From: Streptomyces sp. NBC_01244 | Lineage (GTDB): Bacteria > Actinomycetota > Actinomycetes > Streptomycetales > Streptomycetaceae | Length of the DNA: 64,000 bases | Assembly (NCBI RefSeq): GCF_035987325.1 | Contig: NZ_CP108488.1 | Span: forward strand, 9,362,001-9,426,000 | Direction: 5' to 3' | Shown: positions 9,701 through 16,707 of the stretch, piece after piece | Position numbering within the stretch: position 1 is the stretch's first letter | How the letters are laid out: every line of letters begins with the position of its first letter | Notes under the pieces: generated by a model | The model's input: only the letters and a program-made list of their open reading frames with translations | Told to the model about the DNA's origin: nothing | Databases searched by the model: none | Translations under genes and position numbers: made by a program

Positions 9701-9998
9701 CGACCTCGCCCAGTGGCGAGGACAGGCGGGTGACGCGGCTGGAGCCGCGGAGGCGTACGAGGTTCTTCTCGCTGACCAGATGCGACTCCTCGGCGCCAAC
9801 CACTTACAAACCATCGGCACCCGGAACAATCTTGCTCACTGGCTGGGCAAGGCGGGCGAGGCCGTCAGGGCCGCCGAGGCCTACGCCGAGCTGCTCGCTG
9901 CCCGGCTGCGTGTGCTGGGCCCCGACCATCCACAGGTCATCAGCACACGCAAGAGCCTCGCCTACTGGAGACACAGGGCAAGGACACCAGGTCGCTGA
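6777..9998 (+). CDS. NB-ARC / tetratricopeptide-repeat STAND NTPase
   Basis: This 1073-residue protein has the STAND layout. An NB-ARC P-loop occurs at residues 44-51 (GMGGVGKT), the Walker B strand at 119-125 (WLIVLDD), the sensor loop LVTTRNRD near 146-153, and the GNLPLALAQA motif at 202-211. From about residue 400 to the end, Kinesin-light-chain-like TPRs of about 42 residues repeat more than a dozen times, each with LGPDHPDTL.AR..LA.W.GKAGDAAGA and AYAELLADQLR-type helices. GTG 6777 is the first usable start. In-frame coding-like sequence (ARDIIIEAGDYGIAAG) extends upstream without ATG or GTG, so the N-terminus may be damaged or misplaced. Such proteins act as ligand-gated switches in signalling or defence. 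The ligand is unknown. Confidence 0.88.
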   Translation: MSWPHQVGVLPRQADCFQRRSSAEVLFGPVAGSEPGTSCQVLSGMGGVGKTQLAAHHARRAWDSGELDLLVWITADSPAAVASSYAQAGTEILGADPGEPGQAAAVFQNWLSADHGKRWLIVLDDVPRPSDVAGLWPPAHPLGRTLVTTRNRDAAFIDSGRSRVDIGLFTPEESLSYLTARLATYGRDESVGQLVGLATDFGNLPLALAQAVPYMINRNLDCAAYRRRVADHRRTLTTLLPDISGLPDNQRMTVAAAWSLSIALADELEPAGLARPMLELAAMLDPNGIPRTVLTSPPVVTNAHGSSLHGDSKVSAADQDVNRLGTQIDDVIDALWNLHQLNLLDHTPDTPHQAVRIHQLVQRAVRDPLDASMKGRLAGIAADGLMSAWPDVERDTVLARALQTNTEALRRHSEASLYAPDVHSVLFRAGQSLGESARFDAARDHFGLLADRAATVLGADHLDTLSARDRVAHWQGRARDEAGAAHAYADLLADHLRIEILGPDHPQTLKTRASLAHWQGMTGNVAGAADAYAEVLADRSRVLGPDHADTLSARARLAHWRGTAGDEAGAVAAFGELLADQLRVHGPDHPEALSARNALAQWRGKAGDAAGAAEAYSQLHSDQLRLLDPDHPHVLSTRARLADWLGKAGGEAEAVEGFSTLLADRSRVLGLDHADTLSTRARLAHWRGTAGDEAGAVAAFGALLADQLRVHGPDHPDTLSARVGLAQWRGKAGDAAGAMEAYAQLLTDQLRVLGSDHPHTLWTRVALAQWRGKAGDAAGAAEAYSQLVTDQLRVLGPDHLHTLATRSNQAYWLGKMGNTAGAAEAYSQLLVDRLRVLGAEHPQIPSTRKSLAYWLGKAGDALGAAKVYAELLADRSRSLGPDHPDTLRAREDLAQWSGKSGNAGGAAEAFASLLTDRLRVLGAEHPQIQSTRKSLAYWLGKARNAAGAAEVYADLLADQLRTLGPDHAGTLSARGDLAQWRGQAGDAAGAAEAYEVLLADQMRLLGANHLQTIGTRNNLAHWLGKAGEAVRAAEAYAELLAARLRVLGPDHPQVISTRKSLAYWRHRARTPGR

Positions 9999-10159
9999 CG
10001 GTTCTCGTGCCGGTGCCTGATGAGGTGGCGCCATCCCAACTCACTCGGCCGGGTGGCCGGATTCACCGGAGACACCTCACGAAGTCAGGCGTCAAGTTGA
10101 CCAGGCCGTTTCGTTCAGATCGCGTGGCAGTGTCCGGGACGCGATGTTGCTCGTCGACA

Positions 10160-10756
10160 TCATGACGCCTGCGGTCGCTGGAGTCCCTGGAGGAGGAGGG
10201 CGATCAGCCGTCGGGGGTCGTAGCGGGGGTCGTTGTCGCGCCCGATGCAGAGGTTGCCGATGCCGCGCATCAGCTCGTAGGGCTGTGTGCCGGGCCTGAT
10301 GTCGCCGGCCTCGACCGCGGCGTCGAGCAGTTGGGCGCAGACGGGCAGCAGGCGGTCGAGGAAGTAGGCGTGCAGCGCGGCGAAGCGGTCGCTGTCGGAC
10401 TGCAGGGCGTCGGCGAGGCCGTGCTTGGTGACGAGGAAGTCGACGAAGAGGTCGATCCATTGGCGCAGTGCGTCGAGCGGGGAGTCGGCGCTGGCCAGCA
10501 GGTTCGGGCCGGCTTCGGCGCATGCCTCGATCTGGTGCTGGTACACGGCGGTGACGAGGTCCGCCCGGGTCGGGAAGTGGCGGTAGATCGTGGCCATCCC
10601 GACGCCCGCCTGGGCCGCGATTCGGCGGATCGGCGCGTCGACGCCGGAGGTGACGAACACCTCGGCTGCGGCAGTGAGCACCGTCTCCCGGTTGCGCTGA
10701 GCGTCGGCGCGCTTGCTTCGGGACGGCGCATCTCCTGCAGGACCCTCGGCGGCCAT
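10160..10756 (-). CDS. TetR-family transcriptional repressor
   Basis: The 198-residue protein has a TetR helix-turn-helix near residues 18-65 (RNRETVLTAAAEVFVTSG, then IRRIAAQAGVGMATIYRHFP). The remainder is a ligand-binding helical domain ending in RRLIALLLQGLQRPQAS. ATG 10756 follows GGAGGAG at good spacing. It is transcribed divergently from an alpha/beta hydrolase. Two matching palindromes sit in the shared intergenic region, so it probably represses itself and the hydrolase until a small molecule binds. Confidence 0.92.
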   Translation of the reverse strand: MAAEGPAGDAPSRSKRADAQRNRETVLTAAAEVFVTSGVDAPIRRIAAQAGVGMATIYRHFPTRADLVTAVYQHQIEACAEAGPNLLASADSPLDALRQWIDLFVDFLVTKHGLADALQSDSDRFAALHAYFLDRLLPVCAQLLDAAVEAGDIRPGTQPYELMRGIGNLCIGRDNDPRYDPRRLIALLLQGLQRPQAS

Positions 10757-10780
10757 CACGTTCTCCTCCTTCGATACTGA

Positions 10781-10831
10781 TTGACAAAACGGAGCGGCGC
10801 TCCGAATACTAAATGGAGCAGCGTTCCGTTT
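10781..10831. promoter_or_regulatory. Tandem TetR-type operators over a promoter
   Basis: Two 21-bp imperfect palindromes lie at 10787-10807 and 10811-10831. The first has a perfect core of 7-bp arms around one base (CGGAGCGGCGCTCCG). The second is GGAGCAGCGTTCC flanked by AAA and TTT. Their centres are 24 bp apart. A TTGACA box at 10781-10786 and AATACT at 10805-10810, 18 bp apart, point toward the hydrolase, so the first operator lies in the promoter spacer. Assignment to the adjacent TetR is by position and symmetry. Confidence 0.7.
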
Positions 10832-10928
10832 CAGCTTAGCCGAAACGGGAACCCCCTGACCGCCTTGTCCGCCCGCTGGCTGCAGGAGACCGGCGGGCGG
10901 CAGGCGCCACCGAAAGGGAACCCACACC

Positions 10929-11888
10929 GTGAGCACATCCAGCACCGCCGACGCCTTGGGCGCGCCCGCCCCGGTCCTGTCCTTCAGCCCCGTAGTCCTG
11001 TCCGTGGCCGGACGTCCCGTGGATCTCCAGGTGCGCGTGTCCGCACCCGCGACCGGAACCAGCCTCCCCGTCATCCTCCTCTCCCACGGCCACGGCCCCT
11101 CGAACAACCTCTCCTCACTCAACGGCTACGCGCCGCTCGCCAACTTCTGGGCGGCACACGGATTCGTCGTCGTCCAGCCCACCCACCTCACCTCCAGCAC
11201 ACTGACCCACCTGGTCGCCGATGCCCCCGGAGCACCCGACTTCTGGCGCTCCCGCGCCGAGGACATGACCCACATCCTCGACCGGCTCGACGTGATCGAG
11301 AACGCCGTGCCGCACCTCGCCGGACGGATCGACCACACCAAGGTCGCCCTCGCCGGACACTCGCTCGGAGGTTTCACCGCCGCCCTCCTGCTGGGCGCGG
11401 GACTCACCGACCCCGACACCGGGAACGTGGTGCACCTCGCCGAGCCCCGGATCAAGGCGGGCGTACTGCTTGCCGCGCCCGGCAGGGGCGGCGACGTCCT
11501 CAATGGACCCATGGCCAAGCTGTGGCCGATCATCGGGGCTGTCGACTTCTCCACCATGACCGCACCCGCCCTGGTCGTGGCCGGCGACAAGGACGACTCC
11601 CGGCACTTCACCGACATGGGGCCAAACTGGCACGCCGACCCCTACACCCTCGCCCCCGGCCCCAAAATCCTGCTCACCCTGTTCGACGCAGAACACGGAC
11701 TCGGCGGGATCGCCGGATACGACGCCGCCGAGACAACCGACGAAAACCCCGAGCGAGTCGCCGCCCTCGCCCGGCTCACCGCGGCCTACCTCCACACCCA
11801 GCTCCACCCCGGCGCACCCACGTGGCAGACCGCCTCCGAGGCACTGACGACCGGACGCGACCCGGCAGGACGAGTCGAATCCAAGTAA
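10929..11888 (+). CDS. Alpha/beta hydrolase, chlorophyllase/dienelactone-hydrolase-like
   Basis: The 319-residue cytoplasmic hydrolase carries the nucleophile elbow GHSLGG at 143-148 (Ser145) and an oxyanion region LLSHGHGPSNN near 51-60. The likely acid is in VVAGDKDDSRHF, and the His is in DAEHGLGGIAG. It lacks a signal peptide. GTG 10929 is preceded by AAAGGGA. It is divergent from a TetR repressor with tandem operators between them, so it is probably induced by a TetR ligand, perhaps its own ester or amide substrate. The substrate cannot be inferred. Related streptomycete proteins are annotated as alpha/beta hydrolases or chlorophyllases. Confidence 0.85.
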   Translation: MSTSSTADALGAPAPVLSFSPVVLSVAGRPVDLQVRVSAPATGTSLPVILLSHGHGPSNNLSSLNGYAPLANFWAAHGFVVVQPTHLTSSTLTHLVADAPGAPDFWRSRAEDMTHILDRLDVIENAVPHLAGRIDHTKVALAGHSLGGFTAALLLGAGLTDPDTGNVVHLAEPRIKAGVLLAAPGRGGDVLNGPMAKLWPIIGAVDFSTMTAPALVVAGDKDDSRHFTDMGPNWHADPYTLAPGPKILLTLFDAEHGLGGIAGYDAAETTDENPERVAALARLTAAYLHTQLHPGAPTWQTASEALTTGRDPAGRVESK

Positions 11889-12254
11889 GCCCCCCGCCGC
11901 GCCAGCCTGAGGGGGCGATGGGGTCACTCAGCGGGCTGGTACTCGACGACGGTGTCAGGGCAGTCGGCTGCCACAGCGTGAAGTCCCTCGGCACCCAGGG
12001 TCATCGGCCGCAATCGTCCAGCAGGGCGGCGGGATCTGCCGGACCTGCGCGGGGAACGACCCGAAGGCAGCCGAGGCCGCGTTTCGCGCCCGCTCTGAGC
12101 CGATGAAGAGCAAGGGGTCAGCGGCGGGGCGGGGGCCATCCCCCTGAAGTGGTGAACAAATTTCGGCGCATACCCGCCAGTAAGCGGGCGGACCGCTTGC
12201 GGGTTTGATAGTTCTGGCCTGAGCTGGCGGACCGGTTGTGCCGTCGGGATAGGG
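11889..12254. other. Intergenic stretch, possible short remnants
   Basis: No gene can be supported. On the minus strand a 26-codon frame ends at 11924 (MTLGAEGLHAVAADCPDTVV and six more residues), preceded in other frames by protein-like text (PADPAALLDDCG). This may be a frameshifted tail of a lost gene. A short inverted repeat AAGCGG/CCGCTT lies near 12181-12197. Confidence 0.35.
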
Positions 12255-12440
12255 GTGAGGGCCGTGCACGAGGCTGCCCGTCCGCGGGTTGTTGTCTGCC
12301 CGTACTGCAAGGCCACGGACCGGGACGGCGAGGCGAGGACGCTGTTCGCTGCCGGTGGTGTGCTGTCGGTGACCTGGCACGTCCGCGGATGTCCGCACTT
12401 GGCTGCCGACCGGATCCTCGCCTCGGCGTCCGGCCGGTGA
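12255..12440 (+). CDS. Small zinc-ribbon-like protein
   Basis: The 61-residue product contains VVVCPYCKATDRDGEARTLF and then VTWHVRGCPHLAADRIL. This gives a CxxC pair followed by a Cys/His pair about 30 residues later, which could coordinate zinc. The codons have GC-rich third positions and the text is protein-like. GTG 12255 overlaps weak AGGGG, and a GTG at 12264 is an alternative. Function is unknown. It may be a stand-alone small protein or the remains of a larger one, as protein-like text continues in another frame to about 12600. Confidence 0.4.
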   Translation: MRAVHEAARPRVVVCPYCKATDRDGEARTLFAAGGVLSVTWHVRGCPHLAADRILASASGR

Positions 12441-12650
12441 CCGGCGTGACGAAGCGGCTGCGCCTTCGGCCGGATCACGCCGCCGGCTCCCAGCCGTACC
12501 CGCGGGCCCGGCGCATCAGCCGCTTGGCCGCGGGCTGGGCCGACTTGGGTAACGCGCCCAAGGCCGATCCGGCTGCGTTTCCGCATGGATCTTCTTCCGG
12601 TGAGCAGAAGCGGTGGAACGACCCACGTACCCCCTTGGAGGGCAAAGACG

Positions 12651-12968
12651 ATGGCCGACGACACGCAGACGGGGAATGTCTCCTCGGACGGCATTTCCGC
12701 GGGTGAGCAGATCATCGCCGCGCTGGACAGGCTTCCCGCACCCATGGTGGTGGCCCTGAAGCAGTTGATGCTCTCGTTCGGTTTCCCGGCGTCGGGCACC
12801 GTCAACGAGATGCCGCCCGGTGTCGCCCCCGCGCTGACCGCGGTCGCGGACGCGTTCTGCGGAAGCACCACGGGCGGGCAAGGGGCGGGCTCGCCCGGTG
12901 GGGGAACACCGGCCTTCCCGACTACGCCACCGCTTCCTCCGCCCCCGCCCGGTGTCATCACAGGCTAG
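12651..12968 (+). CDS. Hypothetical protein with Pro-rich tail
   Basis: The 105-residue product starts at ATG 12651, eight bases after GGAGGG (12637-12642). An upstream in-frame ATG at 12585 has no such signal. It has a polar N-terminus, a helical middle (AGEQIIAALDRLPAPMVVAL) and a Gly/Pro-rich end (GGTPAFPTTPPLPPPPPGV). There is no signal peptide or clear membrane segment. I do not recognise the family. Clean codon usage and a good ribosome-binding site argue that it is real. Confidence 0.6.
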   Translation: MADDTQTGNVSSDGISAGEQIIAALDRLPAPMVVALKQLMLSFGFPASGTVNEMPPGVAPALTAVADAFCGSTTGGQGAGSPGGGTPAFPTTPPLPPPPPGVITG

Positions 12969-13229
12969 AACCCCAACGGACCCGCTCACCCAATCCCCGG
13001 CGCGAGCGGCGCGCACCCGCCGCTGGTGACTCGGCCTGGCTGCCCGCCAGCCACCCAGCTGCAGCCCGCCGCGCGCCCGCGGGTCCGTTCGTGCCAGGAC
13101 AGCGCCCTCCACGACGACATGAAAGCTGCCCCGGGCTGCATGAGCCAGCTGATGGCGAGAACGAGGCGCGAATCCTGGACCGCTCGTGGACGCGGTCGTG
13201 GACGCCGTCGTGGACGGTCGAAGTACGCG

Positions 13230-14369
13230 TCAGCTGACCCGAAGACCGACCGCCAGCGTCAGTTCAAGGACCCGGTGTGGCGATGCGAGATCCGGAAACA
13301 ACTCCCGCAGCTGCGACATCCGGTACCGGACTGTCTGGGGATGGACGAACAACGCCGCCGCCACCTCGTCCCGCCTGCCCTGGTGCAGCAGCCACGCCCG
13401 CAACGTCTCCTCCAGCCGCCGTGCGGTCGCGACAGGCAAGGTCCGCAACGGTGCGAGGGCTCGGGCACGCAGGTCTGCGAACGCCTCCACGTCGGCGCTC
13501 AGCACCAGCTCGGGCAGGTGGTCCTCGGTGTCGCGAATATCAGAGGAGAGGGAGCGCGCGCGTACCGCTCGTGCGTACGAGGCGGACGCACGAGTCCATG
13601 GCCGGGCCGGGCCGACCACGGCGGTGCGGTCGGTCAGCTGCCGCAAGAGATGTGAGCGGTCGGCATCGGGGACGAGCAGCACACCGGTGGCATCCGGCAG
13701 ATCGTCGAGGACGAGAGTGCTCGGGTCGAGCGCGCGGTAGGCAGGCCAGGCCTGGGCGGCGGGCAGCAGGATCGCGGTCAGCGAAACCGGCGGCTGCCAC
13801 CCGGCCCGTTGAACAGAGGCCAGCAGCACGTCCGTGCTCGCGCCGGCGAGGAGGTCGCGGGCCAGGTGTTCCAGGTGGCGCTCGTGGGCCCTGCCCCGGG
13901 CGGCCAGTTCATCGGCGTGGCCCGCGGCGCTCGCGGCCGAGAGCTCGTCGATGTAGGCGAAGGTCAGCTCGGCGAACTTGGCGACCTCGGCGGCGGGCAG
14001 ACCGGCGGGTACGGCACCCGCTGCCAGGCATCGCCAGGCCACACGGGCGCCGACGCGGTAGGCGCTGAGCAGGGCGTCCATCGAACGGCCGTCGCGCACT
14101 TCGCCGCGGCCCAGCTCGTAAGCCGCGTCGTCGCCGTCGCCGCCCGTGGCGTTTCCGCTCGCGAGGTCCAGGTAGTGCCCCAGAGCGGTGCGGACGGCTC
14201 GGCGGATGGTGCCGCCCATGCGGCCCGAAAGGGCGTTGGCGTAGGACGGGACCTCGTCGATGATCGCCTGGACGACCTCGTCGGCGGTGGTCTTCAGTGC
14301 GGCCCGAAGTGCTGTGACCGTCGTCTCATCCAGGGCCAGCTCGGTGGCCCTCCGGATTGCATGGCTCAT
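13230..14369 (-). CDS. PucR-family transcriptional regulator
   Basis: The 379-residue regulator has an N-terminal sensory helical domain and a C-terminal PucR-type helix-turn-helix at about 323-379 (ETLRAWLLHQGRRDEVAAAL, then FVHPQTVRYRMSQLRELFP). ATG 14369 has AAGGA eight bases upstream. A TTG at 14390 in frame is less likely because it would lie upstream of this site. It is divergent from a ferredoxin reductase/desaturase operon, with inverted and direct repeats in between, so I infer it controls that operon, perhaps in response to a lipid or redox signal. Confidence 0.9.
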   Translation of the reverse strand: MSHAIRRATELALDETTVTALRAALKTTADEVVQAIIDEVPSYANALSGRMGGTIRRAVRTALGHYLDLASGNATGGDGDDAAYELGRGEVRDGRSMDALLSAYRVGARVAWRCLAAGAVPAGLPAAEVAKFAELTFAYIDELSAASAAGHADELAARGRAHERHLEHLARDLLAGASTDVLLASVQRAGWQPPVSLTAILLPAAQAWPAYRALDPSTLVLDDLPDATGVLLVPDADRSHLLRQLTDRTAVVGPARPWTRASASYARAVRARSLSSDIRDTEDHLPELVLSADVEAFADLRARALAPLRTLPVATARRLEETLRAWLLHQGRRDEVAAALFVHPQTVRYRMSQLRELFPDLASPHRVLELTLAVGLRVS

Positions 14370-14373
14370 ATTT

Positions 14374-14436
14374 TTGTTCCTTGCGAACAATTCAGCCGAC
14401 CAGATTTACGTCCTGCGGACAGGACTTTACGTCCTG
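14374..14436. promoter_or_regulatory. Repeats between pucR-like gene and desaturase operon
   Basis: Three elements are stacked in the divergent intergenic region. TTGTTC/GAACAA forms an inverted repeat at 14374-14390, overlapping the PucR ribosome-binding site. GTCCTG/CAGGAC forms a perfect 6-bp inverted repeat at 14410-14425. The 11-mer TTTACGTCCTG occurs twice, at 14405-14415 and 14426-14436, 21 bp apart (two helical turns). Direct repeats spaced by whole turns suggest side-by-side activator or repressor binding. Confidence 0.55.
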
Positions 14437-14456
14437 AGGCGCATCAAGCTGGAGTC

Positions 14457-15512
14457 ATGACGAGTGCAGCCCTCCGCAGTAGGGCGTGGAAACTGCTGGA
14501 GATGGTCACGACGCCGCTGCTGCCGTCGGACTACCTCGACCTGATCAGCCCGCTCCGTGCGGGCGCCGACCTGCGTGGACGCATCGAGGCCGTGCACCCC
14601 GAGACGGGTGACGCCGCGACCATCGTGATCAGGCCGGGACGGGGCTGGCGCGGCCACACGGCCGGTCAGTACGTGCGGATCGGGGTCGACGTCGACGGGG
14701 TGCGCCTGTGGCGTGCCTACTCGGTCACCTCGCCGACAAACCGCCAGGACGGCCGCGTCACGATCACCGTGAAGGCGATCCCGGACGGCAAGGTCAGCAA
14801 CCACCTGGTCCGCAAGGCGAAACCGGGCACGCTGATCCAGCTCGACCAGCCGACCGGTGACTTCGTGCTGCCGCAGGCCAACCCCGCCAAAGTGCTCTAC
14901 CTGACGGCGGGCAGCGGCATCACGCCTGTGATGGGCATGCTGCGCGACGTCGAGTTCGACGACGTCGTCATGGTCCACTCCGCGCCACAGCCGCAAGACG
15001 TGATCTTCCGCAACGAGCTGCACGACCTGGTCGCGGACAAGAAGCTGCGTCTCACCGAGCTGCACACCGACACAGACGGCATGCTCGACATCGCCCATCT
15101 CGCCGAACTCGTGCCCGACTGGGCCGAGCGCGAGACCTGGGCTTGCGGACCCGCGGGCCTGCTCGACGCCGCCGAAGAGCACTGGACCGAGCACGGCGTC
15201 CAAGAGCGCCTGCACACCGAACGCTTCCGACCCGGCATCGTCGTCACCGGCGACGGCGGCGAGGTCACGTTCAGCGCCACCGGCAAGACCGTCCACGCGG
15301 ACGGCGCCACGCCGTTGCTGGACATCGGCGAAGAGGCCGGCGTGCTCATGCCCTCCGGGTGCCGCATGGGCATCTGCTTCGGCTGCGTCACACCGCTCAA
15401 GTCGGGTGCTGTCCGCGACCTGCGCACCGGCGAGATCACCGAGGCCGAGCCGGGCGTCCTCATCCAGACCTGCGTGTCCGCCGCGGCGGGCCCCTGCGAC
15501 ATCGAACGGTAG
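14457..15512 (+). CDS. Ferredoxin-type oxidoreductase (FAD/NAD(P)H/2Fe-2S), desaturase partner
   Basis: The 351-residue reductase contains an FAD-binding RAYS motif (86-89), a nucleotide-binding AGSGITPVMGM (151-161), the CGPAG motif at 230-234, and a C-terminal plant-type 2Fe-2S domain with Cys302, Cys307, Cys310 and Cys339. It carries electrons from NAD(P)H through FAD and the cluster to an acceptor. The next gene, eight bases downstream, is a fatty acid desaturase. This matches the mycobacterial Rv3230c/DesA3 pair (established for that family), so the acceptor is almost certainly that desaturase. The operon is divergent from a PucR regulator. Confidence 0.93.
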   Translation: MTSAALRSRAWKLLEMVTTPLLPSDYLDLISPLRAGADLRGRIEAVHPETGDAATIVIRPGRGWRGHTAGQYVRIGVDVDGVRLWRAYSVTSPTNRQDGRVTITVKAIPDGKVSNHLVRKAKPGTLIQLDQPTGDFVLPQANPAKVLYLTAGSGITPVMGMLRDVEFDDVVMVHSAPQPQDVIFRNELHDLVADKKLRLTELHTDTDGMLDIAHLAELVPDWAERETWACGPAGLLDAAEEHWTEHGVQERLHTERFRPGIVVTGDGGEVTFSATGKTVHADGATPLLDIGEEAGVLMPSGCRMGICFGCVTPLKSGAVRDLRTGEITEAEPGVLIQTCVSAAAGPCDIER

Positions 15513-15519
15513 GAGCACC

Positions 15520-16638
15520 TTGACCGCCATCGACCCCACCGCCCACCTGACCGCGGAGCAGATCGAGGAGCTGGGCCGCGAGCTGGACGCGATCCGCGAC
15601 GAGGTGATCGCCGGCCGCGGCGAGAAGGACGCCGCCTACATCCGCAAGGTCATCTCGGCGCAGCGCAAGCTCGAGCTGGTCAGCAGGGGCGTGCTGCTGT
15701 TCTCGATCTTCCCGCCGGCGTGGCTGCTCGGCACCGCCGGGCTCTCCGTGGCGAAGATCATGGACAACATGGAGATCGGCCACAACATCCTGCACGGCCA
15801 GTGGGACTGGATGCGGGACCCGAAGATCCACTCCACCACCTGGGAGTGGGATCACGTCTCGCCGTCCGAGCAGTGGAAGCACTCGCACAACGAACTGCAC
15901 CACACGTACACCAACGTGATCGGCAAGGACAACGACCTCGGCTACGGCATCATGCGCGTCGACGAGGACCAGAAATGGCACCCCTTCCACCTCGGCCAGC
16001 CGCTGTGGAACTTCCTCAACGCCTGTTTCTTCGAGTACGGCATCGCCGCGTACGACCTGGAGCTCGGCAAGAACCTGCACAAGCGCCGCCGCAAGAGCCC
16101 GGAGTTCCGCGCGCGGGCCAAGGCCGTGGGCCGCAAGATCCGCAAGCAGGTGCTCAAGGACTACGTGATCCACCCGCTGCTGTCGGGCCCGTCCTTCCTC
16201 CCCACGCTCGCCGCTACGTTCACCGCGAACCTGGTCCGCAACATCTGGACCCACTCGGTGATCATGTGCGGGCACTTCCCCGAGGGTGTGCAGGTCTTCG
16301 AGCGCCGGTCGATCAAGGGCGAGACGCGCGGCCAGTGGTACCTGCGCCAGATGATGGGCTCGGCGAACATCAGCGGCAGCAAGGCCATGCACTTCATGAC
16401 CGGCAACCTGTCGCACCAGATCGAGCACCACCTGTTCCCGGACCTGCCGAGCAACCGGTACGCCGAGGTCGCGGTGAAGGTGCGCGCGCTGTTCGAAAAG
16501 TACGAGCTGGAGTACGTCACCGGCCCGCTGCCCAAGCAGGTGTTCTCCGCCTGGCACAAGGTCTTCCGGCTCTCGCTGCCGAACAAGGAGCCCAAGGTCA
16601 AAACGCCGGACCGCGGGCAGGAGGTCGTCGCCGCCTGA
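15520..16638 (+). CDS. Membrane acyl-CoA / fatty acid desaturase (DesA3-like)
   Basis: The 372-residue integral membrane di-iron desaturase has three histidine boxes: HNILH (88-92), HSHNELHH (121-128) and HQIEHH (299-304). Hydrophobic segments lie near 57-78 and 222-252. The start is TTG 15520, four bases after AGGAG. An earlier in-frame ATG at 15406 lies inside the reductase gene and is unlikely. With the upstream reductase it should form a complete delta-9-type desaturation system in the membrane, changing lipid fluidity or making unsaturated acyl precursors. Chain specificity cannot be read. Confidence 0.93.
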   Translation: MTAIDPTAHLTAEQIEELGRELDAIRDEVIAGRGEKDAAYIRKVISAQRKLELVSRGVLLFSIFPPAWLLGTAGLSVAKIMDNMEIGHNILHGQWDWMRDPKIHSTTWEWDHVSPSEQWKHSHNELHHTYTNVIGKDNDLGYGIMRVDEDQKWHPFHLGQPLWNFLNACFFEYGIAAYDLELGKNLHKRRRKSPEFRARAKAVGRKIRKQVLKDYVIHPLLSGPSFLPTLAATFTANLVRNIWTHSVIMCGHFPEGVQVFERRSIKGETRGQWYLRQMMGSANISGSKAMHFMTGNLSHQIEHHLFPDLPSNRYAEVAVKVRALFEKYELEYVTGPLPKQVFSAWHKVFRLSLPNKEPKVKTPDRGQEVVAA

Positions 16639-16707
16639 TTCTCGGTATTGGTTCAGATCTCTCGGGCCTACCGGCGGCACCGCCGGGGCAGGGTAGGGCT
16701 TGAGCGC

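Noticed and set aside
8100-9990. Repeated ~126-base units as a DNA satellite
   Set aside because: They encode TPRs of about 42 residues in one open frame; the repetition is at protein level.
14427-16680. Two long minus-strand frames opposite the reductase and desaturase
   Set aside because: Both are antisense to genes with complete catalytic motifs and show no signal of their own.
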